A stretch of DNA of 64,000 bases, from assembly GCF_025996515.1 (NCBI RefSeq), contig NZ_BLRH01000009.1, forward strand, positions 1,270,692-1,334,691, in the 5' to 3' direction. Source of the stretch: Rhizohabitans arisaemae (GTDB lineage Bacteria > Actinomycetota > Actinomycetes > Streptosporangiales > Streptosporangiaceae). A program made the translations under genes and the position numbers. The notes under the pieces were generated by a model. It worked only from the letters and a program-made list of their open reading frames with translations. It was not told the origin of the DNA and made no database searches. Position 1 is the stretch's first letter. Each line of letters starts with the position of its first letter. Of this stretch, positions 34,272-43,178 are shown one piece after another.

Positions 34272-35494
34272 ACCCGCTCTCCTCCGGCCCGGTCGTCGCG
34301 AACGACCCGGCCTCCCTTCATCACCCAGCGGATCGTGCGGAAGGCCGAGGTCGCGGCGAGCGGGTCGGCGTCCATCGCGATCAGGTCGGCGTACCGTCCG
34401 GCCTCGACGGTGCCGAGGTCGGCTTCGGCGCCGAGCCAGCGGGCCGGGCCGAGCGTCGCCGCATACAGCGCGCGAGCCGGCCCCAGGCCGTACTCGGACA
34501 GGTACTCCAGCTCCCGGACGGTGGCGTTGGTCCCCTCGAAGGACCAGAACGGCGGCATGTCGCTGCCGAGGAGCACCTCGACCCCGGCCGCAAGGGCCAT
34601 CGCGAAGCTCTCCAGGTGCCGAGGGCCGGCGCCGAGCGAGCGGCACTGCATCCATTCGGGCACGCCGAGTTCGTCGAAGAACTCCTTGCATCGGGTGACC
34701 AGCAGGGTGGGTACGAGCGCGGTGCCCCGCGCGGCCATCGCCGCGGCGACCTCGGGGGTGAGCTGGTAGCCGTGTTCGACGCAGTCGAGGCCGAGCTCGA
34801 CGGCTTGGGCGATCACGGCGGCGGGACCGGCGTGCGCGGTGACCTTACGGCCCCAGGCGTGTGCGGTTCCGATGACCGCGGCCATCTCGTCGGCGAACAG
34901 CTGCGGGGTGTCGATCCGCTCGTGCCGCCCGGCGATCCCACCGGAGATCATCACCTTGATCAGGTCGGCGCCCATCTTGATCTGGGTGCGCGCCCCGCGC
35001 CGGAAGTCGTCGGCGCCGTCGCATTCGAGGGTGTCGCTCCCCTCGTGTCCGTGGCCGCCCGTGCAGACCAGCGCCCGCCCCGCGGTGTAGATCCGGGGGC
35101 CGGACACCCGGCCCGCGTCGACGGCCCGGCGGAGCGCGAAGTCGGCGTGATCCTTCTCCGCCACGCACCGGACGGCGGTGACGCCGCACTGCAGGGTGCG
35201 CCGCGCCCCGTCCGCCATGTAGAGGGCGAGCTCGTGCGGGGTGAACGAGGCGACCCGCTCCCCGCCCGCGCCGGGGAGGGAGAGGGAGAAGTGGGTGTGC
35301 ATGTTGACCAGGCCGGGCGTCAGGTGGGCCCCGTCCAGGTCGACGAGCGTCGCCGCGTCCACCTGGGGGATCACCTCCTCCCGGGGGCCGACCGCGGCGA
35401 TCCGCTCGCCGCGGATGAGCACGGCCGCGTCGGGGACCCGCCGGAGGCTGTCCGCGACGGTGCAGTTGACCAGGACGACGGGGGTGTCGCTCAT
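34268..35494 (-). CDS. Imidazolonepropionase-like amidohydrolase
   Basis: 408 residues; ATG at 35494 overlaps the HyuB stop by 4 nt. Metal-site motifs of the amidohydrolase superfamily: LTPGLVNMHTHFSLSL (His-x-His), ADLIKVMISGG with the bridging Lys, KVTAHAGPA, LDCVEHGYQL and VLLGSDMPPF (Asp). The C-terminal strand domain ends YADLIAMDADPLA. Related enzymes open cyclic imides, hydantoins, imidazolones or Xaa-Pro peptides. In this operon it likely hydrolyses a product related to the hydantoinase substrate. Confidence 0.87.
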   Translation of the reverse strand: MSDTPVVLVNCTVADSLRRVPDAAVLIRGERIAAVGPREEVIPQVDAATLVDLDGAHLTPGLVNMHTHFSLSLPGAGGERVASFTPHELALYMADGARRTLQCGVTAVRCVAEKDHADFALRRAVDAGRVSGPRIYTAGRALVCTGGHGHEGSDTLECDGADDFRRGARTQIKMGADLIKVMISGGIAGRHERIDTPQLFADEMAAVIGTAHAWGRKVTAHAGPAAVIAQAVELGLDCVEHGYQLTPEVAAAMAARGTALVPTLLVTRCKEFFDELGVPEWMQCRSLGAGPRHLESFAMALAAGVEVLLGSDMPPFWSFEGTNATVRELEYLSEYGLGPARALYAATLGPARWLGAEADLGTVEAGRYADLIAMDADPLAATSAFRTIRWVMKGGRVVRDDRAGGERV

Positions 35495-37158
35495 CGATCG
35501 ACCTCCACTCCGTAGATCTCACGGGCCGCCTCCGGGGAGACGTAGCCCTCGGCGACGTCCTCCCGGACCGCGTCCGGGTCGCGTTCGGCGGGGTCGCCGT
35601 GCCCGCCGCCGCCCGCGGTGAGCAGGGTGATCCTGTCGCCGACCTCGACCTTGACCCGTTTGGTGCTGACCCGCTGCTCCCGGTCGGTGCCGGGGAAGAC
35701 CACGACCTGGTTGGCCTCGGGCTCCAGGCCGCCCCGGAGCGCCCACGGCCGCGTCCTGGTCTTCTTGATCACACTCAGGAACTCGCCGGGCAGAACGAAG
35801 CGGATGTCCCTCCGCAGTCCGACCCCGCCTCGGTGCCGGCCGCCACCGCCGGAGTCCTCCCGCATCTCGACCCGCTCGAAGAACATCCCGGTCCGTGCCT
35901 CCAGCACCTCGATCGGGGTGATCCGCCCGGTGCTGCCGGAGACGTGGGTGGCGGCGTTCATCCCGTCGTGGTCGCGGGTGGCGCCCCAGCCGACCGGGTC
36001 GTTGTTGCTGACCGCGAACATCTGCCCGGTGTCGGGGTCGGTCCCGACCATCATGAATCCGGGCACGTCACCGCCGGAGGAGGCGGGCAGCCGGTCCGGC
36101 ATGCCCTGGGCGAGCGCCTTGAGGATGAGCTCCACCGCGACGATTCCGGTCCACAGGGTGAACGTGGGCTGGGGATAGACCGCGTGGAAGAGGGTGCCGG
36201 GCTCCGCCCGTACCGTCAACGGCACCGTGGTGCCGAAGTTGGACGGGTCGTCCGGCGAGGTGAGCGACTTGAGGATGACCTTGCAGATCGCCTCGGTGGC
36301 GCCGAACGGCATGTTGATCGGGCCGGGGACCGCCGGAGAGGACCCGGCGAAGTCCACGGTGAAGGTGCCGTCGGCGATGGTGACGGCGACCTCCATCCGG
36401 ACCGGGTCGTCGGTGATGCCGTCGTCGTCGACCCAGTCCACCGCGGTCCAGGTGCCCTGCGGGAGCTTGTCCAGGGCGGCGCGGGTGCGGGCTTCGCCGT
36501 CGTCGATCATGCGCTGTACGGCGGCGTCCACGGTGGGGCGGCCGAACTTCTCCAGGATCTCCAGGAAGCGGCGTTCGCCGGTCCGGAGCGCGGCCACCTG
36601 GGCGTGCAGGTCACCGAGGACCAGGTCGGGCATGCGCGAGTTGAACCGGATGAGCTCGTGGATCTCCCGGTTGGGCTTGCCCCGGGAGAACACCTTCGTG
36701 CCCGGAAAAATCATGCCTTCCTGGTGCATGTCGGTGGAGTCCAGCACGTAGCCGGGGTCCTTGGCGCCCAAGTCCATCCAGTGGGCCCGAACACACAGGA
36801 AACCGACGATCTCCCCGCCGGAGAAGACCGGCGAGAAGAGCGTGGCGTCGTAGGCGTGCGCCGCGTTCCAGTACGGGTAGTTGAGCAGCACCACGTCGCC
36901 CGGCTCCAGGTTCTCCCGGCCGACGTACTCCACGCCCTTGCGCAGCGAGAAGTCGTTGGCGCCGAGGAAGAAGGTGAGCCCGGTCGCCTCGGCGATCAGC
37001 CGCAGGTCCGCGTCGTACATCGACATGCCGAAGTCGTGTACCTCGTAGATCACCGGGTTGAAGGAGGTGCGGATCAGCGTCGCCCGCATCTCCTCCGCCG
37101 CCGCGAGCAGATAGCTCCGTACGACCTCGGCGGTGGCCCCGTCCAGTCGCTTGGTCAT
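35491..37158 (-). CDS. hyuB: Hydantoinase B / oxoprolinase beta-type subunit
   Basis: 555 residues; ATG at 37158 overlaps the HyuA stop. Typical HyuB features: VVRSYLLAAAEEMRATLIRTS, NPVIYEVHDFGMSMYDADLRLIA, GDVVLLNYPYWNAAHAYDATLF, DFAGSSPAVPGPINMPFGAT and the glycine-rich REDSGGGGRHRGGVGLRRDI. With HyuA it forms an ATP-dependent enzyme that opens a five-membered cyclic amide (hydantoin, N-methylhydantoin or 5-oxoproline) or carboxylates a ketone, depending on the subgroup. Which of these applies cannot be told from sequence alone. Confidence 0.92.
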   Translation of the reverse strand: MTKRLDGATAEVVRSYLLAAAEEMRATLIRTSFNPVIYEVHDFGMSMYDADLRLIAEATGLTFFLGANDFSLRKGVEYVGRENLEPGDVVLLNYPYWNAAHAYDATLFSPVFSGGEIVGFLCVRAHWMDLGAKDPGYVLDSTDMHQEGMIFPGTKVFSRGKPNREIHELIRFNSRMPDLVLGDLHAQVAALRTGERRFLEILEKFGRPTVDAAVQRMIDDGEARTRAALDKLPQGTWTAVDWVDDDGITDDPVRMEVAVTIADGTFTVDFAGSSPAVPGPINMPFGATEAICKVILKSLTSPDDPSNFGTTVPLTVRAEPGTLFHAVYPQPTFTLWTGIVAVELILKALAQGMPDRLPASSGGDVPGFMMVGTDPDTGQMFAVSNNDPVGWGATRDHDGMNAATHVSGSTGRITPIEVLEARTGMFFERVEMREDSGGGGRHRGGVGLRRDIRFVLPGEFLSVIKKTRTRPWALRGGLEPEANQVVVFPGTDREQRVSTKRVKVEVGDRITLLTAGGGGHGDPAERDPDAVREDVAEGYVSPEAAREIYGVEVDR

Positions 37159-39221
37159 GACGCCTCCGTCGGTCTCACCAGCAGATAGCCGTGCTCGTCG
37201 ACCTCGACCCGCTGCCCCGAGGGGACGACGGTGGTCGAGGTGCCCTCGTCCACGAGGGCGGGCCCGTCGAAGACGTCGCCGGGTTCGAGCAGCGCCCGGT
37301 CGTAAACGGCGAACGAGGCGACGTCCCGGACGCCGAAGTCGTAGGCGTCCCGGCGGCGGAGCAGCGCCCGGCCCGGGTCCCCGTCGCCGCGCGGCCGTAC
37401 CGGCAGCTCCAGCCGGTCGGTCCGGCCGATGCCGCGGACCCGCAGGTTGAGGATCTGCAGCCGGTTGTCCATGGCGTGCCCGTACCGGGTGACGTGGGTG
37501 TCCTCGAACGCCTTGCGGATCGCCTCCCGGTCCGGCCCGGACCCGGTCGTGATGATCAGCGAGTGCTCCTGGCCGAGATAGCGCAGCTCAAACTGCCGTT
37601 CGAGGACCATCCGGTCCGGCGGAACCTGCTGGGCCCGGAGCGAGGCGACCGCCTCGGCCTCCACCGAGCGGAACACCGACTCCAGCTCGTCCAGGTCGGC
37701 GTCGTCCAGTGTGGCCATCACGGTCCGGGAGAAGTCGTCCACGATGTCCGCGCTGAGCATCCCCCAGGCGGAGAAGCCGGAGGGCGCGAACGGCACGATC
37801 ACCTCGCCGATCCCCATCTCCGCGGCGAGCAGCGGCGCCAGCAGCGGACCGGCCCCGCCGAAGGCCAGCAGCGAGAAGCCGCGCGGGTCGTGCCCCCGCT
37901 CCACGGTGATCTGCCGGACCGCACCGACGGTCTTGGCGAGCAGCACGTCGAAGACCCCCGCCGCGGCGGTCTCCGCGGAGAGGCCGAGCGGCCGGGCGAT
38001 CTGCTCGTCGAGCGCCTCCCGGGCTGAGGACGCCCTGAGGTCCATGGTCCCCGCAAGGAACCGGCTCGGGTCCATGAAGCCGAGCACGACAGCCGCGTCG
38101 GTGACCGTCGGGAGCGTGCCGCCCCGGCCGTAGCAGACGGGACCCGGATCGGCCCCGGCGCTCTGCGGGCCGACCTTGAGCAGTCCCCGCTCCAGCCAGG
38201 CGATCGACCCGCCGCCCGCGCCGATGGTCCGGATGTCGTAGGTGGGGATGAGCAGCGGGAAGTGTTCCAGCTGCGCCTCGTAGGCCGCGACCGCGCTACC
38301 CCGCTCGATCACGCAGGCGTCCAGCGAGGTGCCGCCGATGTCGAAGGTGAGCAGGTCACGGCGGCCGAGCTCGGCGGCGAGGTGGGCCGCGCCGACGATC
38401 CCGCCCGCCGGGCCGGAGAGCACGGTGTGCGTCGGGGAGGTCTTGGCCACCGCCGAGGTCATCGAGCCGCCGCCCGAGCGCATGATCAGGAACCGGCCGT
38501 CGAAGCCCCGCTCGGCCAGGCCCCGCTCCAGCTCGTCCACATACCGCTCGAAGATCGGCCGGATGTAGGCGTCCAGGACCGTGGTGCTGGTCCGCTCGTA
38601 CTCGCGGTACTCCCGGACGATGTCGGTGGAGACCGACACCCGCACCTGCGGATACGCCTCCCTGATGAGCCGCGCCGCCTCCCGCTCGTGGGTGGGGTCC
38701 AGGAAGGAGTGCAGGAAGCAGACGGCGATGGAGACCACGCCCTGTTCCTCCACGAGCCGCCGGGCCGCCTCGCGTACCCCGCCGGCGTCGAGTTCGTCCA
38801 CCACGCGGCCCTTGTGGTCGAGCCGCCCGCGTACCCCGGCGGTATCGCGCCGCCGTACCAGACTCGGGGGACGCCGGTACTCGAAGTCGTACATGTGATC
38901 GGAGGGGACGTTGCCGCGGCCCAGCAGGAACACGTCGCGGAACCCGTCGTTGGTGATGATCCCGGTCCGCTCGCCCCGGCGCTCCAGCACCGCGTTGAGC
39001 CCCAGCGTCGTCCCGTGGATGAACAGCTCGACCTCGGACAGATCGGTCCCGAGCGCGGAGACCGCGTCGAGCACCCCCTCCCAGGGCCGCGCCGGGGTCG
39101 TCGACGCCTTCCGGAAACGCACCTGGTGGGTACGGACGTCCAGCTCCATCGCATCGACGAACGTGCCGCCGATGTCGACGGCGAGCCGGATGCGTTTGGG
39201 GTCGGGCATGGCAGATGTCAC
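37155..39221 (-). CDS. hyuA: Hydantoinase A / oxoprolinase alpha-type subunit
   Basis: 688 residues from a GTG at 39221 that overlaps the upstream stop as GTGA; an in-frame ATG at 39209 is an alternative. The actin-like ATPase fold is seen in RLAVDIGGTFVDAMELD, LFIHGTTLGLNAVLERRG, VLSGPAGGIVGAAHLA, LLTFDIGGTSLDACVIERG and the FGGAGPLLAPLLAAEMGI segment. It provides the ATP-dependent half of the HyuAB enzyme. Tight coupling with HyuB and with the transporter ATPase argues that the imported compound is its substrate. Confidence 0.92.
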   Translation of the reverse strand: MTSAMPDPKRIRLAVDIGGTFVDAMELDVRTHQVRFRKASTTPARPWEGVLDAVSALGTDLSEVELFIHGTTLGLNAVLERRGERTGIITNDGFRDVFLLGRGNVPSDHMYDFEYRRPPSLVRRRDTAGVRGRLDHKGRVVDELDAGGVREAARRLVEEQGVVSIAVCFLHSFLDPTHEREAARLIREAYPQVRVSVSTDIVREYREYERTSTTVLDAYIRPIFERYVDELERGLAERGFDGRFLIMRSGGGSMTSAVAKTSPTHTVLSGPAGGIVGAAHLAAELGRRDLLTFDIGGTSLDACVIERGSAVAAYEAQLEHFPLLIPTYDIRTIGAGGGSIAWLERGLLKVGPQSAGADPGPVCYGRGGTLPTVTDAAVVLGFMDPSRFLAGTMDLRASSAREALDEQIARPLGLSAETAAAGVFDVLLAKTVGAVRQITVERGHDPRGFSLLAFGGAGPLLAPLLAAEMGIGEVIVPFAPSGFSAWGMLSADIVDDFSRTVMATLDDADLDELESVFRSVEAEAVASLRAQQVPPDRMVLERQFELRYLGQEHSLIITTGSGPDREAIRKAFEDTHVTRYGHAMDNRLQILNLRVRGIGRTDRLELPVRPRGDGDPGRALLRRRDAYDFGVRDVASFAVYDRALLEPGDVFDGPALVDEGTSTTVVPSGQRVEVDEHGYLLVRPTEAS

Positions 39222-41323
39222 CTTTCGATCAACTCGATCAGCCCGGGGATGTCGGCGGCGCGATGGCAGGCCACCCGGCTCCCGCCGTGGTCACGGAGCT
39301 CCTGCTCCCGCTCCGCGCAGGCCGGCACCGAGAACGGGCAGCGTGGCGCGAGGGCGCACCCCCGCGCCGCGTCCGTCTCCTCCAGGTCCCTGGTCAGCGT
39401 GACCCCGGCGCCGGCGAAGCCCCGGCCGAGGCTCGGCGCGCTCGACAGCAGCGCCCGGGTGTACGGATGACGCGGATCGCCGAAGACCGACTCAACCGGC
39501 CCTTCCTCCACGATCCGCCCCAAATAGAGCACGACGACTCGGTCGCAGAACCCCCGAACCGTGGCCAGATCATGCGAGATGAACACCGCGCCGCGGGACG
39601 GGTCGGACGTCACCTCGGCGATCACCTTGAGGATCTGCGCCTGGACCGTCACGTCCAGCGCCGAGGTGGGCTCGTCGAAAACGATCAGATCGGGCTCGCC
39701 GACCAGCGCCCTGGCGATCCCGACGCGCTGCGCCTGCCCGCCGGAGAGCTCGTGCGGCCTGCGCTCCAGAATCGAGGCGTCCAGTTCCATCCGCTCCAGC
39801 GCGGCCCGGACCCGCGCCTCCCGCTCCGCCGCCGGCACCCCGGCCGCGCGCAGCGGCTCGCCGATCGCGTCCGCCACCGTGCGCCGAGGGCTGAGCGAGC
39901 CGATCGGATCCTGGAAGACCAGCTGGACCCGGGTACGCAGCCTGCGCAGCTCCGCCCCGCGCACCTTCGCGAGATCCCGCCCGGCCACCTCGACCCGCCC
40001 CCGCGTCGGCGCCTGCAGGCCGAGCATCAGCCGGGCGAGCGTACTCTTCCCGCAGCCGCTCTCCCCCACCACGCCGAGCGTCTCCCCGGCGGCCACGCTG
40101 AGGCCGACCCCGCGCAGCGCGTGATGCCCGCCGCCGCCGAACCGGCTCCCGTACACCACATGCGCGTCCTCGACCCGCAGCACCTCGCGCGCGTCCACGA
40201 CTTCTGTCCGGTACGGGGCTCCGCCCGTGGTCGCCGCCTTGCCCGGGGCCTCGATCTCGCCGGAAGGCTCACCCGAGGGGGCCTCGCCGATCCGCAGTGG
40301 GTACTCGGCCTGTTCGAGGTGGCGGGCGTGCGCGATGTCGTCAAGGCCGTGCACCCGCTCGGCGAGAGAGCCGGTCTTGGGGTGGAAACACGCGGTGCTC
40401 CACTCCCCCGTGATCAGCCGGGCCATCGGGCGTTCCGCCGTACAGCGCTCCGAGGAATCCGTACAGCGTTGGGCGAACGGGCAGGAACCCGGAGCTTCGC
40501 GGAGCAGCGGCATCGAACCCGGGGTGACCGCCACCGGGCGGCCGTCCAGATCGGGTACCGAGCGGAGCAGCGCCCGCGTGTAGGGGTGGGCGGGTTCGGT
40601 GAGCACCCGCGCGACCGGGCCGGTCTCCACCACGGTGCCCGCGTACAGCACCACGACCCGGTCGCAGACCTCGGCGATCGACGCCAGGTCGTGCGAGATG
40701 AGCAGGACGCCCCGGCCCTCCGCGTCCGCGGCCTGGCGGAACCTGGCCAGGATCTCCCGGGTGAGCGTGACGTCCAGACCGGTGGTCGGCTCGTCCGCGA
40801 TGAGCAGGCCGGGCGCGCACCCGGTGGCGAGGGAGATCATGACGCGCTGCGCCATCCCACCGGAAAGCTCGTGCGGATAGGCCGCCAGCCGCCGCTTCGG
40901 ACTGCGGATGCCGACCGACTCGAAGAGCTCGGCGGCGACCTCACGGGCCTGATCCGGTGACAGCTTTTGATGGGTGAGCAGCCGATCGACCAGCTGACGG
41001 CCCACGGTCCGGGTCGGGCTGAGCGCGCCGCGCGGATTCTGGAAGCAGATCGCCGCGCCACGTCCCCGGAACGACTCCAGCTCGGCACGGCCCATCGCGA
41101 GCACATCGGAGCCGTCGAAGAACACATGGCCGCTCGCCTGCGAGCCGCCCGGGAGGAGGCCGACGATCGAGCGGGCGACCATGCTCTTGCCGCCGCCGCT
41201 CTCCCCGACCAGGCCGACCACCTCGCCGGAACCGACGGACAGCGTGACGCCGCTCAGCGCCGCCACCTGCCGGCCACGCCCATGGATCACCACGGAGAGG
41301 TCCTCGATCGCCAGAAGGGTCAC
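39218..41323 (-). CDS. Fused double ATPase of the hydantoin-operon importer
   Basis: 701 residues from a GTG at 41323, just 5 bp after the permease stop. First ABC domain: Walker A GESGGGKSMV, signature LSGGMAQRVMISLA, Walker B LLIADEPTTGLD; its oligopeptide-type tail has the Cys pattern CPFAQRCTDSSERC. Second domain: GESGCGKSTL, LSGGQAQRVGIARALV and LIVFDEPTSALD, with tail CALAPRCPFSVPAC. It powers import through the two permeases encoded directly upstream. The domain linker holds an Ala/Gly/Pro-rich stretch. Confidence 0.92.
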   Translation of the reverse strand: MTLLAIEDLSVVIHGRGRQVAALSGVTLSVGSGEVVGLVGESGGGKSMVARSIVGLLPGGSQASGHVFFDGSDVLAMGRAELESFRGRGAAICFQNPRGALSPTRTVGRQLVDRLLTHQKLSPDQAREVAAELFESVGIRSPKRRLAAYPHELSGGMAQRVMISLATGCAPGLLIADEPTTGLDVTLTREILARFRQAADAEGRGVLLISHDLASIAEVCDRVVVLYAGTVVETGPVARVLTEPAHPYTRALLRSVPDLDGRPVAVTPGSMPLLREAPGSCPFAQRCTDSSERCTAERPMARLITGEWSTACFHPKTGSLAERVHGLDDIAHARHLEQAEYPLRIGEAPSGEPSGEIEAPGKAATTGGAPYRTEVVDAREVLRVEDAHVVYGSRFGGGGHHALRGVGLSVAAGETLGVVGESGCGKSTLARLMLGLQAPTRGRVEVAGRDLAKVRGAELRRLRTRVQLVFQDPIGSLSPRRTVADAIGEPLRAAGVPAAEREARVRAALERMELDASILERRPHELSGGQAQRVGIARALVGEPDLIVFDEPTSALDVTVQAQILKVIAEVTSDPSRGAVFISHDLATVRGFCDRVVVLYLGRIVEEGPVESVFGDPRHPYTRALLSSAPSLGRGFAGAGVTLTRDLEETDAARGCALAPRCPFSVPACAEREQELRDHGGSRVACHRAADIPGLIELIER

Positions 41324-41328
41324 CGACC

Positions 41329-42165
41329 TCACCTCCGCTTCGAGTCGGCGCGTTCCTGCAGCCCCTCGCCCAGGAGGCTGAAGCCGAGAACGCAGATGAG
41401 CAGACAGAGACCGGGTGGCACCGAGGTCCACCAGCGCCCGGCGACCACATCCCCGGCACCGAGGCTGATCATGGCGCCCCACTCCGCCTCGGGTGTCGGG
41501 ATGCCGAGGCCGAGGAAGGAGAGCCCGGCGAGGGTGAGCATCGCCCAGCCGCAGTTGAGCGGGGCGATCACCCGGACCGGGGTGAGACTGTTGGGCAGGA
41601 CGTGCCGCCAGAGCACCGACCAGGTGGAGGAGCCGGAGGTCCGGGCCGCCTCCACGAACGGCAGGTCCCGGATGGCGCGGACCTCGGCCCGGACCAGGCG
41701 GGCGTAGGCGGGGGCGTTCACCAGGGCGACCACCGCGATCAGGTTGGCCACCCCGCCGCCGAGGAGCGCGGCCACCGCCAGCGCCAGGATGAAGGTGGGG
41801 AACGCCTGGAAGATGTCGAGCACCCGCATGAGGGCGTCGTCCAGCAGGCCGCCCCGGTACCCGGCGACCAGGCCGATCAGGCTCCCCGCCACCACGGCCA
41901 GGGCGACCGAGGCGACCGCGACGCCGAGATCGAGCCGTGCCGCGTACAGCACCCTGCTCCAGACGTCCATCCCGTTGAGGTCGGTCCCGAGCAGGTGCGC
42001 CCCGCCCGGCGCGGCGAGCGAGGCGGCCGGATCGATCTCCTCGGGGCCCCAGGAGCTGAGCAGCGGGGCGAAGAGCGCGGCGAGCACCACCGTGATCAGG
42101 ATCGCCGAGCCCACGACGATCAGGGAGGAGGCGAAGCGCTCCTTCGTCCTTGCCGTTCGCGCCAT
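41329..42165 (-). CDS. ABC transporter permease (DppC type)
   Basis: 278 residues from ATG at 42165, which overlaps the stop of the upstream permease. DppC features: LAAPGGAHLLGTDLNGMDVW near the N terminus, IGLVAGYRGGLLDDALMRVL, EAA-type loop LPFVEAARTSGSSTWSVLWR, and LGIPTPEAEWGAMISLG. About six membrane helices. Partner of the DppB-like permease at 42165-43175. Confidence 0.92.
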   Translation of the reverse strand: MARTARTKERFASSLIVVGSAILITVVLAALFAPLLSSWGPEEIDPAASLAAPGGAHLLGTDLNGMDVWSRVLYAARLDLGVAVASVALAVVAGSLIGLVAGYRGGLLDDALMRVLDIFQAFPTFILALAVAALLGGGVANLIAVVALVNAPAYARLVRAEVRAIRDLPFVEAARTSGSSTWSVLWRHVLPNSLTPVRVIAPLNCGWAMLTLAGLSFLGLGIPTPEAEWGAMISLGAGDVVAGRWWTSVPPGLCLLICVLGFSLLGEGLQERADSKRR

Positions 42166-43175
42166 CAGATCCTCACTCGGGGGTCGAGGATCGCCTGAAC
42201 CACGTCGGCGATGAGGAAGACCAGGACGTAGAGGAGGGCGATCACCAGCACCGACGCCTGCACGACCGGATAGTCGCGGAAGAGCAGGCCGCGTAGCGCC
42301 CACTGGCCGAAGCCCTGCCAGGAGAAGACGTACTCGATGAGAACCGTGGAGCCGATGGCGAAACCGAACACCAGCGCGGCCAGGGCGGGCAGCCGGGCCA
42401 GGGTCGCCCGGAGCAGATAGCCGCGTAGGAGCAGCCGGTCCCGGAGCCCGTGCGTGGCCGCCGCCGTGTACGCCTCCGAGCGCAGCACCTCCAGGGCGGA
42501 CGCCCGTACACTCCGCAGCAGCGGTGCGACGATCACGATGACCAGGGTGGCCACCGGGAGCATCAGGTGGTGCAGCGCGGACAGAAAGGCCGGTCCGTTC
42601 GCCGTCAACGCCGCGTCGAGCAGATCGGCGCCGGTGATCAGGCTGAGGTTGGTGTCGGGGTCGACCCGTCCGCTCGGCGCCGGAGCCCAGCCGAGCACGC
42701 TGTAGACGACCAGGATCAGCACGAGGCCGAGCCAGAACTCGGGCACCGAGTTGCCGACGAGCGCCCCGACCCGGACCGTGTGGTCCCCGGCCCCACCCGC
42801 GCGCCGCGCCGACCAGATGCCGAGGACCGTGGCGATCACCAGCGCAATGATGAGAGCGATGACGACGAGCTCCAGCGTCGGGCCGAGCCGGACCGCCATC
42901 TCCGACGCGACGGCCCCGCCGCTCTGGATGGAGGTGCCGAAGTCCCCGGTGACCAGCCCCCCGAGATAGTCGAGGAACTGCTGCCAGAGGGGTTGATCAA
43001 GCCCGAACCTGGCCCGCGCGGCTGCGGCGTCGGCCTCGCTCGCGTTGGGCCCGAGGATGGTCTTGATCGGGTCGCCGGGCAGCACCCGGACCAGGAGAAA
43101 GGTGAGGATCACCACCCCGAGCAGGACCGGGACGAGCTGCAGCAGCCGTCTGAGAACGAACCGGAGGACGCGCAT
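42165..43175 (-). CDS. ABC transporter permease (DppB type)
   Basis: 336 residues. N terminus LRFVLRRLLQLVPVLLGVVI, RVLPGDPIKTILG, then ARFGLDQPLWQQFLDYLGGL and TGDFGTSIQSGGAVASEMAV, all typical of DppB/OppB. EAA-type loop: LRSEAYTAAATHGLRDRLLL. About six membrane helices. It is 3 bp downstream of the substrate-binding protein gene. Confidence 0.92.
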   Translation of the reverse strand: MRVLRFVLRRLLQLVPVLLGVVILTFLLVRVLPGDPIKTILGPNASEADAAAARARFGLDQPLWQQFLDYLGGLVTGDFGTSIQSGGAVASEMAVRLGPTLELVVIALIIALVIATVLGIWSARRAGGAGDHTVRVGALVGNSVPEFWLGLVLILVVYSVLGWAPAPSGRVDPDTNLSLITGADLLDAALTANGPAFLSALHHLMLPVATLVIVIVAPLLRSVRASALEVLRSEAYTAAATHGLRDRLLLRGYLLRATLARLPALAALVFGFAIGSTVLIEYVFSWQGFGQWALRGLLFRDYPVVQASVLVIALLYVLVFLIADVVQAILDPRVRI

Positions 43176-43178
43176 GGA